From contig JAUCEF010000007.1 in NCBI GenBank assembly GCA_033558025.1, positions 1,798,001 through 1,862,000 of the forward strand: 64,000 nucleotides of DNA, in the 5' to 3' direction. The notes under the pieces are model-generated. The model was not told where the DNA came from. It searched no databases and saw only the letters and a list, made by a program, of their open reading frames with translations. The stretch's first letter is position 1, and each line of letters starts with the position of its first letter. The stretch comes from Phytophthora sp. 'mugwort' (Eukaryota > Oomycota > Peronosporomycetes > Peronosporales > Peronosporaceae). Positions 1-10,941 of the stretch are shown in pieces. The position numbers were made by a program, and so were the translations under genes.

Positions 1-215
1 GGTCAAGGCGCAGCTCACGGAGCTCTTCCTCCATCTTGAGTAATACTGTTGTATTTCGAATACTTAGTACTTAAGTACTTGTATTGTATCTTTCTGCTGT
101 TTTGTCTTCCTAATCGGGGTTCTTAATCGGAATTCGAAGTCCTATCAAGAGATCATATTTCAAAGCAAGCCAGAACGCAAAAATCAGTTAGGGCTCGGAT
201 TTGTGTGGGTCACTT

Positions 216-555
216 CACAAAACACGACCGAACACAACGAGTCATTCTCCATCGGCAGGTGCGCACACTTCATCGCAGAGACGCCCGTGTATTAAATGTT
301 AACGGCGGTGTCTGATGACGGTGTAGTTGGTGCATTAGAGCGAGGGCACGCTGCAGCAGGACAACGCGCCGTCGCGCGAGGCAGCACAAAACACAGTCGA
401 ACACAACAGGTCATTCTTCCTCAGCAGGTACGCAGGTGCTTCATCGCACAGACGCCCAGGTAAACGAGCTAACAACTACGTTTGATGATGGTGCAGCTGG
501 TGCATCAGAACGAGGGCTCACTGCAGCAGGTCATCACGCCGCCGCGCGAGGCCGG
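216..555. repeat. Imperfect tandem duplication, period ~169 bp
   Basis: Two adjacent units start near 216 and 386. Both contain the block CGAACACAAC followed by GTCATTC, then a CAG-GT-CGCA block, ACAGACGCCC or AGACGCCC, a GATGA-GGTG block and a terminal GCGCGAGGC. The matching blocks at 231 and 400 and at 371 and 541 give a period of 169-170 bp. Weaker echoes of the ACGAGCTAAC part recur near 645 and 770. No coding function is seen. The flanks at 1-215 and 556-839 hold nothing else I recognise. Confidence 0.7.
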
Positions 556-839
556 AATGAAGAATTGCTTTTGTGGTGAGCAAGCTAGAAAGTGGCGGCA
601 TGCTGCCATTTTCATTGAAGTTATGACACGTGTTCGTGGATTACGAGCTAACGATTGTGTATGATGGCATTGTAGGAGGTGAGCAGGTCAGGGAAGCAGC
701 CAGAAGACGAGGAGGTTGTCCAAGCAGCTTGTATAAAGAGGTAAGCCCATCGTAAAAGCCAAACTGCACGGGGAGCAGCTAATAACTATGTTGCTTGGCT
801 TGTACCAGGACTTTAGCCTAGCAAAATGGAAATTACTGT

Positions 840-1650
840 TGCTCTTCCGCCGCAATTGAATTGCCGTCTGAGTGTGAAGTCGGGAGAACCTATGACACCA
901 TGCCGAGACAAGGTACCCGGCATGACTTCGTTTTCCTGATTGCCGATGGCCTCGCCGTTTTGCTAGGGCACATCAAGCGTGTGTTTGACAATACAACAAG
1001 TCTCGCATGGCAAGGTCCGTTGCGGCGTACCTGAAGCCTACAAACCATGCACCGCAGAAAAACTACGTGTTGGTTCCGTCCAACTCGAGCGATATGGAAG
1101 ACCTCTTCGCAACGGTGTGTGGCACAAGGCGCGACTTAGGAAGCATGGCCGCGCTTCGTTCATACACTTGCTGTTCGTGTATGTGCCACGACCACGAGCC
1201 CAGCGACTGACATCTCTTCGGCGCGCAACCGACAACCGCATTCAAGAGCAACAGCCATGGGTCGCAGCCTACCTGACCGGACGTGGGATTGAAGGTGGTG
1301 CGGCAACACAGCGCTACGCCGCTGTCAGCCAAGCTCGATTACCGGAAGATGCACCCATACAAGTACTGGGCAACACTACAATCCGCCAGCTACAATTCAT
1401 TGACCAGCACGAGAGCGCAATGCAGCAAGAACAATCTGACCAGCACGAGAATTGCGACGATATATATCTCATGGCGCGGGCCCGAGTACACGGTGTGGTG
1501 GTGCCTATGTTTCTCAACGTCAATGACCTTCTTGACGCACTCGGCCTCCCTCCCTACAGCTTGCGACCACCTTATCATGCCCCGCAACAGCTTGACACGC
1601 CGAACCCGGCGGTAGACATGGAAGACGTGGATCATGCAGAACGCGAGTAA
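840..1650 (+). pseudogene. Unidentified broken ORF (probably a repeat-family protein)
   Basis: The longest open stretch is 979-1650 (223 codons), but the protein-like reading changes frame at least once. Between about 880 and 1030 a different frame reads as a hydrophobic stretch (FVFLIADGLAVLLGHIK). The convincing part is the C-terminal half of the 223-codon frame, about residues 120-223. It includes IQVLGNTTIRQLQFIDQ and VNDLLDALGLPPYSLRPPY and ends in an acidic DMEDVDHAERE tail. I do not recognise a domain with catalytic residues. The gene lies between a tandem repeat and a dead transposase that runs the other way and overlaps its 3' end. It may be the accessory ORF of a mobile element or an unrelated host pseudogene; I cannot tell which. 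Confidence 0.35.
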
Positions 1651-1689
1651 GACCCTGGTTAACAATGATTCGTCTACAGAGACGGAATG

Positions 1690-2725
1690 TGTTTTGGTTA
1701 GTGTAATACCCACAATGACCGTAGAGGTTTGTGCCAACTAGGTCACTCTTTTTCGTACAGTAGTGCATCGCTACCTTACGAACGTCTAGCGGGACTTCGC
1801 GAAAAGCCATGCTTCAATGCCGGTGGATCCAGCGCTTCAATAGAGAGAACCCGACATCAATCGGATCCAGGTCGGGTGAGTACGATGGCAGGAAGAAGAG
1901 TAGGACCCCCGTCGCGAGCACCAGTGGTTACAATTCTTGGTACATTGGATCTTGGCATTATCGAGCATAACGATAGAGTGTGGTAGTGGCCAGGTGTTCA
2001 GGTAAGGAGCGATTTTTGACTTGAAAACGGCGTGAAAGTTGGACCGAGCGAATGTGTCATCGACAAAAAAGCCTGACGTGTCCATGGCGTCGAGGACAGA
2101 TACGCGCTTCCGCGAGCAAACGCGACCTGCACTCTTGCCGGCGTGTTACGAGCTGACCACCCATGTTTTCTCAGCATTGATCTAGAAAAATAAGATTTAT
2201 TAGAAGACATTATGAACATAGCCACCAAATACGATCGCACCTTCCGGCTTTGGACGTCTCGTCAACAAATACAAGTTGATCTGGACCGCTATAGTAGGGA
2301 GTAAGTCGCTGGACAAACTCTTGCCTCTCGCGAGGCAAACACTCCACAGCGCGCTTTGTTAGAACCTTACGTGTAATTCCTAGATCAAACTTTAGCGCAC
2401 GACAAATCGTAGCATCGGAAACACTATGACGCATGTCGAAGCGCTGAACTAGCTCAGTACGTAACTCTTCAAAATAAAAACAAGGGTGGTGTTTCACATA
2501 CTTCTGAACAAATATACACACATGCTGGGGCCACTTCGAGGTCTTTTCGTTGCTGTTATTTTTGTCAACATTGCCAGTCTTGATGAACCTATGGTACCAT
2601 CTCGTGAGGCTCCTTTCGGGAGCTCCTAGGACAGTCGACACCAAACTCACCTGAACATCGTGTGCGTACATGAGCACGATGCCGCGCCACTTGATACATA
2701 AGGAAATATCATTTTTAAGCGCCAA
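1690..2725 (-). pseudogene. IS630/Tc1-mariner type DDE transposase, frameshifted
   Basis: The N-terminal 171 codons (2725 down to 2210) hold a helix-turn-helix region (GAPERSLTRWYHRF) and a second winged-helix-like segment (HSVSDATICRAL). They end in the first catalytic motif, VFVDET. The reading then shifts frame: the 2085-1837 frame gives GFFVDDTF and the second Asp motif, IVMLDNAK. A third frame near 1840-1780 gives the SLLKRW-like block normally found just after the catalytic Glu, and 1810-1700 gives the C-terminal helix region (AFREVPLDVRKVAMHY). The order HTH-D-D-E and the spacing match the IS630/Tc1 superfamily. At least two frameshifts and internal stops make it inactive. I did not find convincing terminal inverted repeats. 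Confidence 0.75.
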
Positions 2726-3359
2726 GGGCTTGAATACTATCCCTTTGACACGAAAAAACCGAATACCATCCGTGACAACGGCAATCAGGCTTTCTTGCTG
2801 AAACTAAACGCTACGCCAGTCATTTCACGAATATGAATTATAGTGGTACACTGATACACTTCGTTAATCTTCGGTGAGTATCCTAAAGTCACCCCATCAA
2901 ACCACGTGTCCCTATAAAGTCCGACATACAAAACATACTTTTTCTTGGCTGAATAACTAAAAAACAGAAAGGCACAATACATGTACTACGTTGGAAAACT
3001 TGAATCGGCTATTTTTGAATTATGGTTTGGACAGCAGAGAAAATAATATACTTAAGTATACTCTCAATCGGATACTTTTTGAATGACCAGCAAAAGTGAC
3101 CGACTTTATATGAAATACAGGGGTCACAAACATGACCGCTGTACTGTGAAAATGACTGAATTGCAATACTACTACAAATATTATTTATATTACATTTAGC
3201 CACGAGTAACAATTCAAAGTATCATAGTACAAAAGTAACCAGCTCAAAGTAAAAGACCGGTATTACATGCATATACCGGTAGTCACGCAATCGATGGTAT
3301 GTGCGGATAATTGATCCGGACCTACATGTATACTGTAAGCGTTAATGGCAAGTTGAAGT
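2726..3359. other. AT-rich intergenic stretch, no gene recognised
   Basis: No ORF here has recognisable protein character. A small palindrome at about 3257-3283 pairs ACCGGTAT with ATACCGGT around a TACATGCAT-type loop. A similar ACCGGTAT/ATACC arrangement occurs near 18150-18200, so both may be relics of one miniature element. The 3' end of the TCAIM-like gene abuts the stretch at 3360. Confidence 0.4.
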
Positions 3360-5203
3360 TCACCATTTGAACCAGTCGACAGGCAGCACGAAGACGCCGT
3401 CCTGACCCAGTCCATATGTGCGGCTGATGCGCATGCTGCGGCCTTGTGTGTACATGTCAAGAAAGCGCATCATTTCGTGAGGTATGGAACCTCTGGAGCT
3501 CTGCGAAGTCATCCCGACGACGGCTTTCAGCAGCTCTTCACAAGCTATGCTGGCATCGACCACTGGGATCCCCTCGTCGCACGTGATCGACTTGATGCGC
3601 ATTGCGTCTGTGCAACGCGAAGAGATATACGCGAATGCCTCTAAGTTGGCGTTGTGCGTCTCTTGTTGACGGCGAATCTGCAAGCGATTTCTGCGGAGAA
3701 ACGTAATCGCTTCTCCGTACGAGCTGGTGAACGGTGCTCGCACTTCACCGGTCTCCAGAACTCGCCAGTTGTACGACTCGTCTTCAATCACAAGGGTGGA
3801 CATCCCCAGCAAGCCTTGTTCCCTTTCGTGCAAAGGGTCATGTTGCCTCATACTTTGCAGAAATGTCCGGTATCCGAGAGCCGAGCAAGTGTGACCCCGT
3901 GAAATGTTCACCTCTCCAAGAGCGGAAGTTGCATCGCTTTGCAACGACGCCAAACTCTCTCGCGCTGCCTTCATGAACCGTACCATGTTCGAATCAATGG
4001 TCTCCAGAACTTGGACCCACTGTACGGGGACATCAGCCGGGTTCAGTCCGATTCGATACTCGTTGCTGAAGTCGATCCCGGATGGGTTAGCGCTGTCCAC
4101 AACAAATGAATAATAACATTTGAGCCTTGAAAAAGGAAGCGTGCTCGCTCTAGGCCCCCCCTTACCTGATATCAATCGTCGCACCACGCAGGAAATCCTT
4201 GGGAGTAAAGATACCTTGCTTATTTGCCCGCGTGTACTTCCGTAGTGTTTGAAGAAGAATCATGACTGTCGTGTTCAGATGCATCGTAGACCATCCACAC
4301 GAAAACAGCACGTCCTCAAGACCAAGCTCACGCTTCAGTGTGCCTCTGACCGATTGAATCGATTGCCAGGCAATCTGACGCCGCTTCTGGATCTCCATCG
4401 TATCGTCCTCCTTCATATATTCCAGCAACCCTTTCAAGGACTGGATAGGTTTCTTCCTCCGTCTGGAGGTAGAAGCTGCCGCAGCTCGGTCCGCCTTGGT
4501 GTACATCTCGCCCATGGTAAACCCGCCGAAATCCATGCCGCTCGGACGTTTACATCCTCCCTCTCGGCATCGTCGTCGATCATCAGGCCGCCTATCAGCT
4601 CTCATATTTACCTTGCGTTGCTGTGAAGCTGCGCTAGCTGCCGCTGCCTCCTCTTCCACGGTCTGCTCCACTGCGACGCTGCACGCTCTCAACACCGCGA
4701 GCATCGTAGCTTCAATGTTGGCATCCAGCTCCAGCGGGAACCGCTTCAGCTTCTTGGCCTTCTCACCGCCGTCCTTGACGCTAGCACTCAACGATGATGC
4801 CATTATATTAAAGTAGACCTGCGTCCAAGGAGCAGCGGAGACCAAAGATATGTGTTCTTGACTAGTATTCAGCTCGACATTAAACTGCCACAGTTCCCAC
4901 CTTTTTCTTCGGATCCCCCAGACACCTCCAGCCCATGGACCCTCCATCGCTTAGCGCCGTGCAGTGCTCGTCCATAAACTGGTTCAGAAGTTTTACGGAC
5001 TGCAGATTCTCATCGTGGACCTGTAGAATAGAACACAGAGCGATGATTTTTAAAGTTCTGCGACGATTTACGCGCTACAGACGGCGGAGAACCCGGTGCT
5101 TTGTGGTTACGATGAAGAGGAAACCGACCTCGGGGATGTTGCGGAAGTGGTCGGGGTGCACGCGCAGCAGGAACTGCTTGAGCGTCGAGGAACGTTTAGC
5201 CAT
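3360..5203 (-). CDS. TCAIM-like protein (DUF4460/DUF4461), 4 exons
   Basis: Exons are 5203-5129, 5020-4901, 4818-4166 and 4092-3360, with introns of 108, 82 and 73 bp. All introns are GT-AG (GTCGGT, GTGGGA and GTAAGG donors), and the joined frame encodes 526 aa. Exon 1 encodes a start MAKRSSTLKQFLLRVHPDHF, the J-domain-like DUF4460 signature (lysine-rich turn, then LLRVHPD). Exon 2 continues it with LQSVKLLNQFMDEH. Exon 3 carries an Ala/Glu-rich linker and KKPIQSLKGLLEYM. Exon 4 opens with GIDFSNEYRIGLNP and a W-x2-VL block, as in DUF4461. In animals this family (T-cell activation inhibitor, mitochondrial) is mitochondrial and of poorly known biochemistry. No classical presequence is obvious. 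The gene is divergent from SDHB with 343 bp between the start codons. The exon chain is read from the sequence; the family call is inference from motif order. Confidence 0.75.
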
Positions 5204-5546
5204 ACGGTCGCACTTTGCACCGCAAACTAAACTTCAAGTGCTGTAAAATGACAGCAGCAATTTGGTGTGGCGTAGTGTTCAAGGGCATGAACCTCCGGAA
5301 TAATTATCTGCCAAACCGCATACGAACGTAATGTCACAGGAATATACATCTTAGAAGCTCAGCATTTAAAGCAAAAAGGTAATGTTCTTAATATGCAACT
5401 AAGTACGATTCAGCTATAAGTTTCACGAGGCACAAGTTAAACGTACGATCCGCAAAGCTTGCGTTTGCCTTCCGAACCGGTCAGTCTCGAAAATCCCAAC
5501 GGTAGCGCTAATACCGCGAGTTCAAGTGTTCAGAATCAGGAGAAAG
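5204..5546. promoter_or_regulatory. Divergent intergenic region between the TCAIM-like gene and SDHB
   Basis: This 343-bp spacer lies between two start codons on opposite strands, both for putative mitochondrial proteins, so it must hold both promoters. I see no TATA box or recognisable oomycete initiator that I would defend. An in-frame upstream ATG for SDHB lies inside it at 5526. Confidence 0.5.
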
Positions 5547-6691
5547 ATGCTGGCGGCTGTGCGTTCCATCCAGAAGCCCGTGATGAGCACGGGGCTGCGC
5601 GCCTTCAGCGTGCCGACTTACAACCCGGACCTCAAGTCCCAGGCGACCAAGCCCAAGGTTCGTAGAGGGGGCAGCGTCAAAGCGTCTCTCCGCGTGTTGT
5701 TTTTCGTGGTGTAGGCCCATGAGAGACTGACATGTGCTGCTACTGCTGCTGGAATAGAATATCAAGTACTTCAAGATCTACCGTTGGGATCCCGAGTCCA
5801 AGGAGAAGCCCTACTTGTGCACGTACCCCGTGGATCTGGACGAGTACGTCACACTGAGATAGGGCGATAGAGGAAGGGAGAGTAACCAGTGACTGATGCC
5901 TTGTGTGTTTGCTCTGCAGGTGTGGCCCCATGGTGCTGGACGCTCTGATCAAGATCAAGAGCGAACAGGACCCGACGCTCACTTTTCGGCGGTGCGACAA
6001 TCGATCGAGTAGCCTCTTTCGAATGCACGACGTGCGGAGTGACTAATATGCGTGTATTTCTGGCTGCAGCTCGTGCCGTGAGGGAATTTGTGGGTCGTGC
6101 GCCATGAACATTGACGGCGGGAACACGCTGGCGTGTCTGAGCCCCATCAAAAAGAACAAGGACGTGACCAGCATCCACCCGCTGCCGCACATGTTCGTCA
6201 TCCGCGATCTGGTACCCGACATGAACAACTTCTACGACCAATACACGTCCATCAAGCCGTGGCTGCACTCGGACAAGCCGAGCGACGTCAACCATGAGCA
6301 CTTGCAGTCCATCGAGGACCGCAAGAAGCTCGACGGCATGTACGAGTGCATCCTCTGCGCGTGCTGCAGCACCTCGTGCCCCAGTTACTGGTGGAACCCC
6401 GACAAGTACCTCGGCCCCGCTGGTACGTACAATAAACTGCTAGCTGTCTTGTCTTCTACTGCTCTATTCCTAACGCGTTTACTGCTGCTGTCCATAGTGC
6501 TGATGCAAGCATTCCGCTGGATCGAGGACTCGCGTGATGACAAGACGGAGGAGCGTCTGCGCGCGCTGGACGACTCGTTCAAGCTGTACAAGTGCCACAC
6601 CATCATGAACTGCACGCGCACATGTCCGAAGGGCCTGAACCCGGCCCAGGCTATTGGCAAGATCAAGACCCGACTCGCCAGCCTTCACTAA
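5547..6691 (+). CDS. SDHB: Succinate dehydrogenase iron-sulfur subunit (complex II)
   Basis: Exons are 5547-5657, 5758-5843, 5920-5991, 6070-6422 and 6498-6691; introns are 100, 76, 78 and 75 bp with GT-AG ends. The product is 271 aa, normal for the family. It transfers electrons from the flavoprotein subunit to ubiquinone in the mitochondrial inner membrane, in the TCA cycle and respiratory chain. The first ~25 residues ([20 protein letters not shown]) are basic and hydroxylated, as in a mitochondrial presequence. A plant-type [2Fe-2S] site reads [13 protein letters not shown] with the later NTLAC. The [4Fe-4S] site reads [16 protein letters not shown] and the [3Fe-4S] site [14 protein letters not shown]. 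All cluster cysteines and the quinone-site His of CHTIMNC are present. An in-frame ATG at 5526 would add seven residues; I prefer 5547 because the presequence then starts cleanly. Confidence 0.97.
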
Positions 6692-7455
6692 GGCGCGCGA
6701 ACGGGTGGCCGCGCCATTGCAACCGGTGTGATAAACGATAGCGGCACAAAAACACACAAACACGAAAAAAAGCGGCAGCGCGAGGCGTCTCCATGGAGCG
6801 ACCGCCGCGACCAATCGATCACAGTGTTGGTCGCGTTTGGCACTCGCAGCCAAGAACTGAACAAAAATACAAACTTCTACTCATTGAAAGCTGAAGGTAT
6901 TTACTGGTGCATGTCCAGTATTAGCGTGAGAGGAGAAGAAAGCTCCGACTCGGGAGCCTCCGGGTCATGAGTTCTGGTTTAACATAGTGAAACGCAAACA
7001 GCAGCACGTGGTCGATCCCTGTGACGCGCCGATGCTGTACGGCGCTTTTCACGCTCGAGCGGCTCTGTACTCAGATGCTGGTGCTGGGACGAACACGGCA
7101 GACAAGCAACTTGTCGCGCGTAGAAGTGAAAAGGCAAGTTCATGTTTGTTTTATGATTTGTCGTGACAGGTCCATAATGTCTGGCCTTGTGCACCGGCGC
7201 AACGCCGCCCATCCTATTCAACTCAACGTTGCTAACCAAAATCATGTCTAATCGTCCTCTCCAACACTGAGCACTTCACTGACACTGAGAGGAAAAAAAA
7301 AACTACTGTAAAGGAAGAAAAGCAATGTAGCGAAAGGGCCTGTGACTCCAGCCCTTCGCCACCGCGTCCCGTCTTGTCCTGGTGAGGGCTGCGACGGCCA
7401 GTTAGTCGCGCTCAAGAAATTGATCGTACATTACTGCTACATGGGGCCGCTCCCG
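6692..7455. other. Intergenic region between SDHB and the PDZ gene 3' ends
   Basis: The two genes converge here, so this holds two 3' UTRs. ORFs inside are short and lack protein character. Nothing else is recognised. Confidence 0.5.
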
Positions 7456-10400
7456 TCATACTGTCGCACTCACGCGCTCGTTCACAAACCCCGGGCCGTG
7501 TCGGATCTTCATCAGAGTCGTCTTGGTGCACGTCTTTAGGAAATTGACAGTCTTTTTCACCCCCATCGTTGATGTATTGCGGCCATTAATCTCGATGATC
7601 ACGTCGCCCACGCAAATATGTCGCAGCAGCTCGCAGCACGTCTCCTGGCACACGTCCATCACAAGTGGGTACGTGCCCTTAGCGAAGTGTACTTCCTTCA
7701 GTTGCAAGCCGATACTCCGGTTCTCTTTCCACTTGATTAGATAAGTCGTACTGTCAGGAGTGTCTGCCATCGAGAGCTTGGGTTTCGGTCGGCCACGCAC
7801 TTGGATAGTCGTGTTCACAGCGTTCGGTGCGACTAGTGGAACTGTTAGTGCCTCCTCTTCAGTGAGTGCCGGCAGCTTCATCACACCACGTGCTGTCTTG
7901 CCCTTCTTCTTATACTTAGCCAAGTTGGCATTCAGGGACGATTTGCTTGGCTTCGGCGTGTTTGACGGATCCACTTTATCCTTAGGGGCTTCCCGCATCA
8001 TAATCTCGTTATCCACGATATCAATATCACTGGAGATATCCGGGTCGTTCGAGAACTCATCCGGCGACTCGGATGCATCTGCAAAATCGACCTTGGGCAT
8101 TTCTACAGCGCTATCGATTGAAGAGTTTCCGCTGCTAGAAGACGAAGCCTCTTTGCGTGAGGAGGCATTATTGCTGCCATGATGCAGTGTCTTTTGGCGG
8201 TCCGATTCCGGCTCAAGATCCCACGGGTTCTGATCACTCGCCGATGCACTACTCTCCACATCTTCGGCATCTTCGGCCTCAGTCTCCTCGACAGCAATCC
8301 CCACCTCCACATCAGCAAGCATCCCGACCTCCACATCGTCCTCCGATGAGCTGTCTACAGGATGCGTTGGCACTGCTGGCTCTGCTCCCTCGTCGACTTC
8401 GGTGGCTTCGGCTTCTTCAGCAAGCTCAGCCTCTTCAGCCACTTCCACTTCTTCAGCGAAACTAACCTCTTCGGCCAGCTCTGCTTCCTCCGCAAACTCG
8501 ACTTCCTCAACTAATTCCGCTTCGTCAGGAAGTTCAGCTTCTTCGACCATAGCATCAAGACCCAAATGGGTATCTGCGCTAGGTGAAACAGGCACATCGA
8601 TATCAACATCGTCATCTTCATCTGCGTCAATTGGCTCTGCCTTGATCGTCGGCGACAGGATGTGCTCAGGCAAGTCCCATGGTTCAGTAGGTGACAGATG
8701 CGTCGTCTTATTGACTGGAGACAACACTTGTTCCTCATCGTGCATAGCGATTGTTGCTGGTTCGTGCTGCTGTTGCTCCTCGCTGCTGTTCCGACTCCGT
8801 CTACCGTGAGACTTTTCATAAATGTGCTGGCTCTCGTTTGATGGGGAAACATCTTCTTCTTCCTCTACTGAAGAGTGAGGAGCAGTAGGCACATCATCAT
8901 AGTCCTGCTCCACGGGTGATGAAGTCGTATTGCTTGATTCACCGGCGATCTCAGCTACAACAAACGATGAGATTGGCGAAGCCAGCGGTGAACTGCTCAC
9001 CTTTGGCGAGCTGCCCATACTTGGGGAGGGATTAGGCGAAATGCCGAACCTCGGCGAGATGTCAACTCTCGGTGAGCTCCGTATCATGGGAGACATACTG
9101 GCCTTTGGAGAAACTTCGTAGTTGATACTCGCAGTATTTTCAGTCATCTCTTGTTTTCGGAGCATTACTGGGGAGCTCGGAGGAGGTGTCCGCATGTTGG
9201 CTCTGTCTGCAGGGTGATGGTCACGGTGATCACCAGTAGGTTCCAGCCGAATTTGGGGTGAAGGCGGGCGTGGAGGGGGAGTGGAAGCACGCTTCACGAT
9301 TGGGCTAGGAGTTCGATTACGGTGAGGCGTCCTGCCCTCAGCCGGTGACGCCGATGGCGACGGAGACGTGTCAACTGTGACAGAGGGCGTCCGGTTACGT
9401 GATGCTGCTTCCTGTTGACGTCGCTGTTCCTCGCGTTGCTGCTGCTCCCGTTCTTGCTGCTCACGAAGTTGCTTCTCACGTAGTTGCTGCTCCCGAAGTT
9501 GTTGCTCGCGAACCTGCTGGTCCCGAAGTTGTTGCTCGCGAACTTGCTGCTCCTGCTTGAGTTGCTGTTCAAGTTGCTGCTGTTCACGTTGCTGCAGTTC
9601 ACGTTGCTGCTGTTCACGTTGCTGCAGTTCACGTTGCTGCTGTTCACGTTGCTGCTGTTCCAGTTGCTGTTGGTCACGGAGTTTATGTAGTTCACGCTTT
9701 TGCTCTTGCTCGCGCATTTCCTGCTGCTCGCGCATTTGCTGCTGACACTGCTGGAGCTGCTGCTGCAACTGCTGTTGTTGTTGCCGCTGTTGCTGCTGCT
9801 GCTCCCCCTGTCTTACAATAACAACTTGATCATTTGGTTGCCTTCGTCTGAAAACCAGCCGCACGGGTTTATTCATTTGTTGGAGGCGACCAAAGAACGC
9901 TTCGAACGTGTAGTCAGCAGACTTAATGCCATTGGCAGACACGAGCGTGTCGTTGATGACAACAGCGCGACGCACCACCGGATTCGCACTCGGAGTCGAT
10001 CGCGTCACGACTGGCAAATTCGTTGCCCGGTCCTCGCCGAAAAACAGACCCAGAGATCCTGTCTCCCAGTACACCTGATACTCGTAAGGGGCTAGAGGTG
10101 AGTGGGAAAGTTGACCCATAGACCCATTCGCCGCCACCGCGTCTCGCGGTGACACTTGATGGTCCCTGTTGCTCGGCACGCGTCGCTGAGCCTGTGAGGC
10201 CCCCATGCGCTCATTTCCTCCGTTCACTCCATTCGGTCCAACGGATTGCGCGGGATTTCCCTGGCCAACCGAGTCTTTGGCTGACGTGGCGCGCCAGAAC
10301 GCTCCTCGCGTCGCCTTGGGTGGTTTCTGGTCTTTCTGCGGCACGGAATTGGCTCTTTGGAACTTGCCTGTAGAATCCCCCTCGTCTGGATTGGGCACGT

Positions 10401-10941
10401 TCTGTCTCGCATAATGACTGGCAGTATTAACGGCGTTCGTGGAGCTGGAGCGTTGCACGCCGAAGAGCTGTGAGGTCTCATCCTCGTCCGAGGACGGGGT
10501 GCTGGCCGACAAGCGCTCGAAGCGCAGCAGCACCGGCTTCTTCATCGTGGCCAGGATCTTGAAAAAGTCTGAAAACGAGTGGTCTTTCGAGCGCACAACG
10601 TTCACGTACTTGAGGATATCACCCTGGCCTACAGCGGGGGAGATGCACGACTCGGTGGCCTTGGACACATACGGAATGCCGTCCTTCTCCGACTCGAGGA
10701 AGATCACGCCCAGCACGCCACGCTCCCACAGCACCTCGTACTCATTCTCGCCCAGCGGCGGCAGCTTGTCCCTGATCTTGTCCGCCCACGTGGCGCGACG
10801 CATGATGCCGCCATTCACGCCCGGGGACGAGATGCTGCTGGTGGTGCTACTGCTACTGGGCTCATGCGACGCTGAGGAGCTGCTCGACTTACTCGAGAAG
10901 AGCGGACCCCCGCGAAAGTTTTTGCGGGACATTTTCTTCAT
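7456..10941 (-). CDS. Large PDZ-domain scaffold protein with Gln-rich coiled coil
   Basis: Single-exon ORF of 1161 codons. I see three PDZ-like folds: residues ~68-144 (NEYEVLWERGVLGVIF to KKPVLLRFERL), ~285-366 (YEYQVYWETGSLGLFF to KPVRLVFRR) and a C-terminal one at ~1060-1150 (TYLIKWKENRSIGLQL, then GDVIIEINGRN). Each shows a GxLGxxF- or SIGLQL-type carboxylate loop and a GD-x-I/L turn. Residues ~378-515 are an extended REQQ/RELQQ coiled coil. About 515-720 is Ser/Pro-rich with many SP and TP dipeptides. About 760-900 is acidic, with repeated AEEAELAEEV units. The N-terminus is Ser-rich. There is no signal peptide or membrane segment. It is probably a cytoplasmic or cortical adaptor binding protein C-termini; the partners are unknown. 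The ATG at 10932 (MSRKNF) is an alternative start. Low-complexity repeats make the opposite strand look open over long stretches; those are shadows. Confidence 0.85.
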   Translation of the reverse strand: MKKMSRKNFRGGPLFSSKSSSSSASHEPSSSSTTSSISSPGVNGGIMRRATWADKIRDKLPPLGENEYEVLWERGVLGVIFLESEKDGIPYVSKATESCISPAVGQGDILKYVNVVRSKDHSFSDFFKILATMKKPVLLRFERLSASTPSSDEDETSQLFGVQRSSSTNAVNTASHYARQNVPNPDEGDSTGKFQRANSVPQKDQKPPKATRGAFWRATSAKDSVGQGNPAQSVGPNGVNGGNERMGASQAQRRVPSNRDHQVSPRDAVAANGSMGQLSHSPLAPYEYQVYWETGSLGLFFGEDRATNLPVVTRSTPSANPVVRRAVVINDTLVSANGIKSADYTFEAFFGRLQQMNKPVRLVFRRRQPNDQVVIVRQGEQQQQQRQQQQQLQQQLQQCQQQMREQQEMREQEQKRELHKLRDQQQLEQQQREQQQRELQQREQQQRELQQREQQQLEQQLKQEQQVREQQLRDQQVREQQLREQQLREKQLREQQEREQQQREEQRRQQEAASRNRTPSVTVDTSPSPSASPAEGRTPHRNRTPSPIVKRASTPPPRPPSPQIRLEPTGDHRDHHPADRANMRTPPPSSPVMLRKQEMTENTASINYEVSPKASMSPMIRSSPRVDISPRFGISPNPSPSMGSSPKVSSSPLASPISSFVVAEIAGESSNTTSSPVEQDYDDVPTAPHSSVEEEEDVSPSNESQHIYEKSHGRRSRNSSEEQQQHEPATIAMHDEEQVLSPVNKTTHLSPTEPWDLPEHILSPTIKAEPIDADEDDDVDIDVPVSPSADTHLGLDAMVEEAELPDEAELVEEVEFAEEAELAEEVSFAEEVEVAEEAELAEEAEATEVDEGAEPAVPTHPVDSSSEDDVEVGMLADVEVGIAVEETEAEDAEDVESSASASDQNPWDLEPESDRQKTLHHGSNNASSRKEASSSSSGNSSIDSAVEMPKVDFADASESPDEFSNDPDISSDIDIVDNEIMMREAPKDKVDPSNTPKPSKSSLNANLAKYKKKGKTARGVMKLPALTEEEALTVPLVAPNAVNTTIQVRGRPKPKLSMADTPDSTTYLIKWKENRSIGLQLKEVHFAKGTYPLVMDVCQETCCELLRHICVGDVIIEINGRNTSTMGVKKTVNFLKTCTKTTLMKIRHGPGFVNERVSATV

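Noticed and set aside
8402..9745. Long Ser- and Leu-rich plus-strand ORFs in the PDZ gene
   Set aside because: They are antisense readings of the Gln and Glu repeats.
9420..9810. Regular repeat array resembling a CRISPR
   Set aside because: The units are contiguous codon repeats of the REQQ coiled coil with no spacers, in a eukaryotic gene.
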